Shown here one piece after another: positions 5,704-5,732 of a DNA stretch of 5,732 nucleotides; position 1 is the stretch's first letter; each line of letters opens with the position of its first letter. A model generated the notes under the pieces. The model ran no database searches, was not told the DNA's origin, and worked only from the letters and a program-made list of their open reading frames with translations. The stretch is taken from assembly GCA_006227965.1 (NCBI GenBank), contig SBFL01000392.1, forward strand, positions 1 through 5,732, in the 5' to 3' direction. The translations under genes and the position numbers were made by a program. This DNA is from Bacteroidota bacterium (GTDB lineage: Bacteria > Bacteroidota > Bacteroidia > Flavobacteriales > Flavobacteriaceae).

Positions 5704-5732
5704 ACGAGAACACTATATGAAAATGAAAAAAT

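Larger units (their letters stand above)
5287..5732. other. 446-bp intergenic region with no convincing gene
   Basis: The region is AT-rich compared with the flanking genes. The longest open frame on the plus strand (79 codons from 5310) has no recognisable protein character and runs through the hairpin at 5446-5478, so it is not called. The content is regulatory: a kinase promoter candidate, two minus-strand terminator hairpins, a possible small RNA between them and the kinase, three TTGTTGT heptamers, and the inverted pair GGGAGGGT/ACCCTCCC. An ATG AAA ATG AAA AAA run at 5717-5731 could be the beginning of a rightward gene (MKMKK, as in exported proteins), but five codons are too few to decide. 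Confidence 0.6.

Noticed and set aside
5628..5732. Minus-strand frame open from the right edge for 34 codons, ending in TAA at 5630-5628
   Set aside because: It passes through a 15-pair terminator hairpin and its translation has no recognisable character, so it is probably chance; only sequence to the right can settle it.
5717..5732. Possible rightward gene start MKMKK at the right edge
   Set aside because: Only five codons are visible, with just a weak GAGAA upstream; too little to call a gene.
1..5732. Mobile element, CRISPR array, tRNA, rRNA or defence island
   Set aside because: No transposase, integrase, repeat-spacer pattern or clover-leaf sequence was found; the CPBP protease alone is not enough to claim a defence or immunity locus.

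Overview
This looks like a chromosomal piece of a marine-type Bacteroidota genome, most likely a flavobacterium with fairly GC-rich coding DNA. Four things support this: the menC type (TSALESNIGLNAIAQ block), a periplasmic-TPR histidine kinase typical of that phylum, AT-rich intergenic DNA, and several matches to the Bacteroidota -7 promoter element TAnnTTTG. The genus cannot be fixed from the sequence alone; a Robiginitalea-like member is only a guess from base composition and gene style.

Left part (1-1829). A CPBP-family intramembrane protease gene, cut by the left edge, lies downstream of menC (o-succinylbenzoate synthase, menaquinone synthesis) on the minus strand. The two genes overlap by 10 bases and are probably translated from one mRNA. 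A 48-bp gap separates menC from a divergent short-chain dehydrogenase/reductase (SDR) gene of the DHRS7 type on the plus strand.

Middle (1830-3324). The SDR gene runs tail to tail into a minus-strand UPF0173/UlaG-like metallo-beta-lactamase-fold hydrolase. The two stop codons abut within a single TGATCA palindrome, with no room for a terminator. A short perfect hairpin sits directly on the hydrolase start.

Right part (3325-5732). A 653-residue sensor histidine kinase (signal peptide, TPR repeats, one membrane helix, HisKA_2 plus HATPase) lies 22 bp upstream of the hydrolase on the same strand and probably shares its transcript. No response regulator is present. The last 446 bp contain no convincing gene. 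They hold a candidate kinase promoter, two minus-strand-specific terminator hairpins rich in G-U pairs, a possible small RNA, and short repeats.

Most of the window is ordinary housekeeping and accessory metabolism. I see no mobile element, CRISPR array, tRNA or rRNA, and no clearly new multi-gene system. The best leads are the small-RNA/terminator region at the right end and the hairpin on the hydrolase start.
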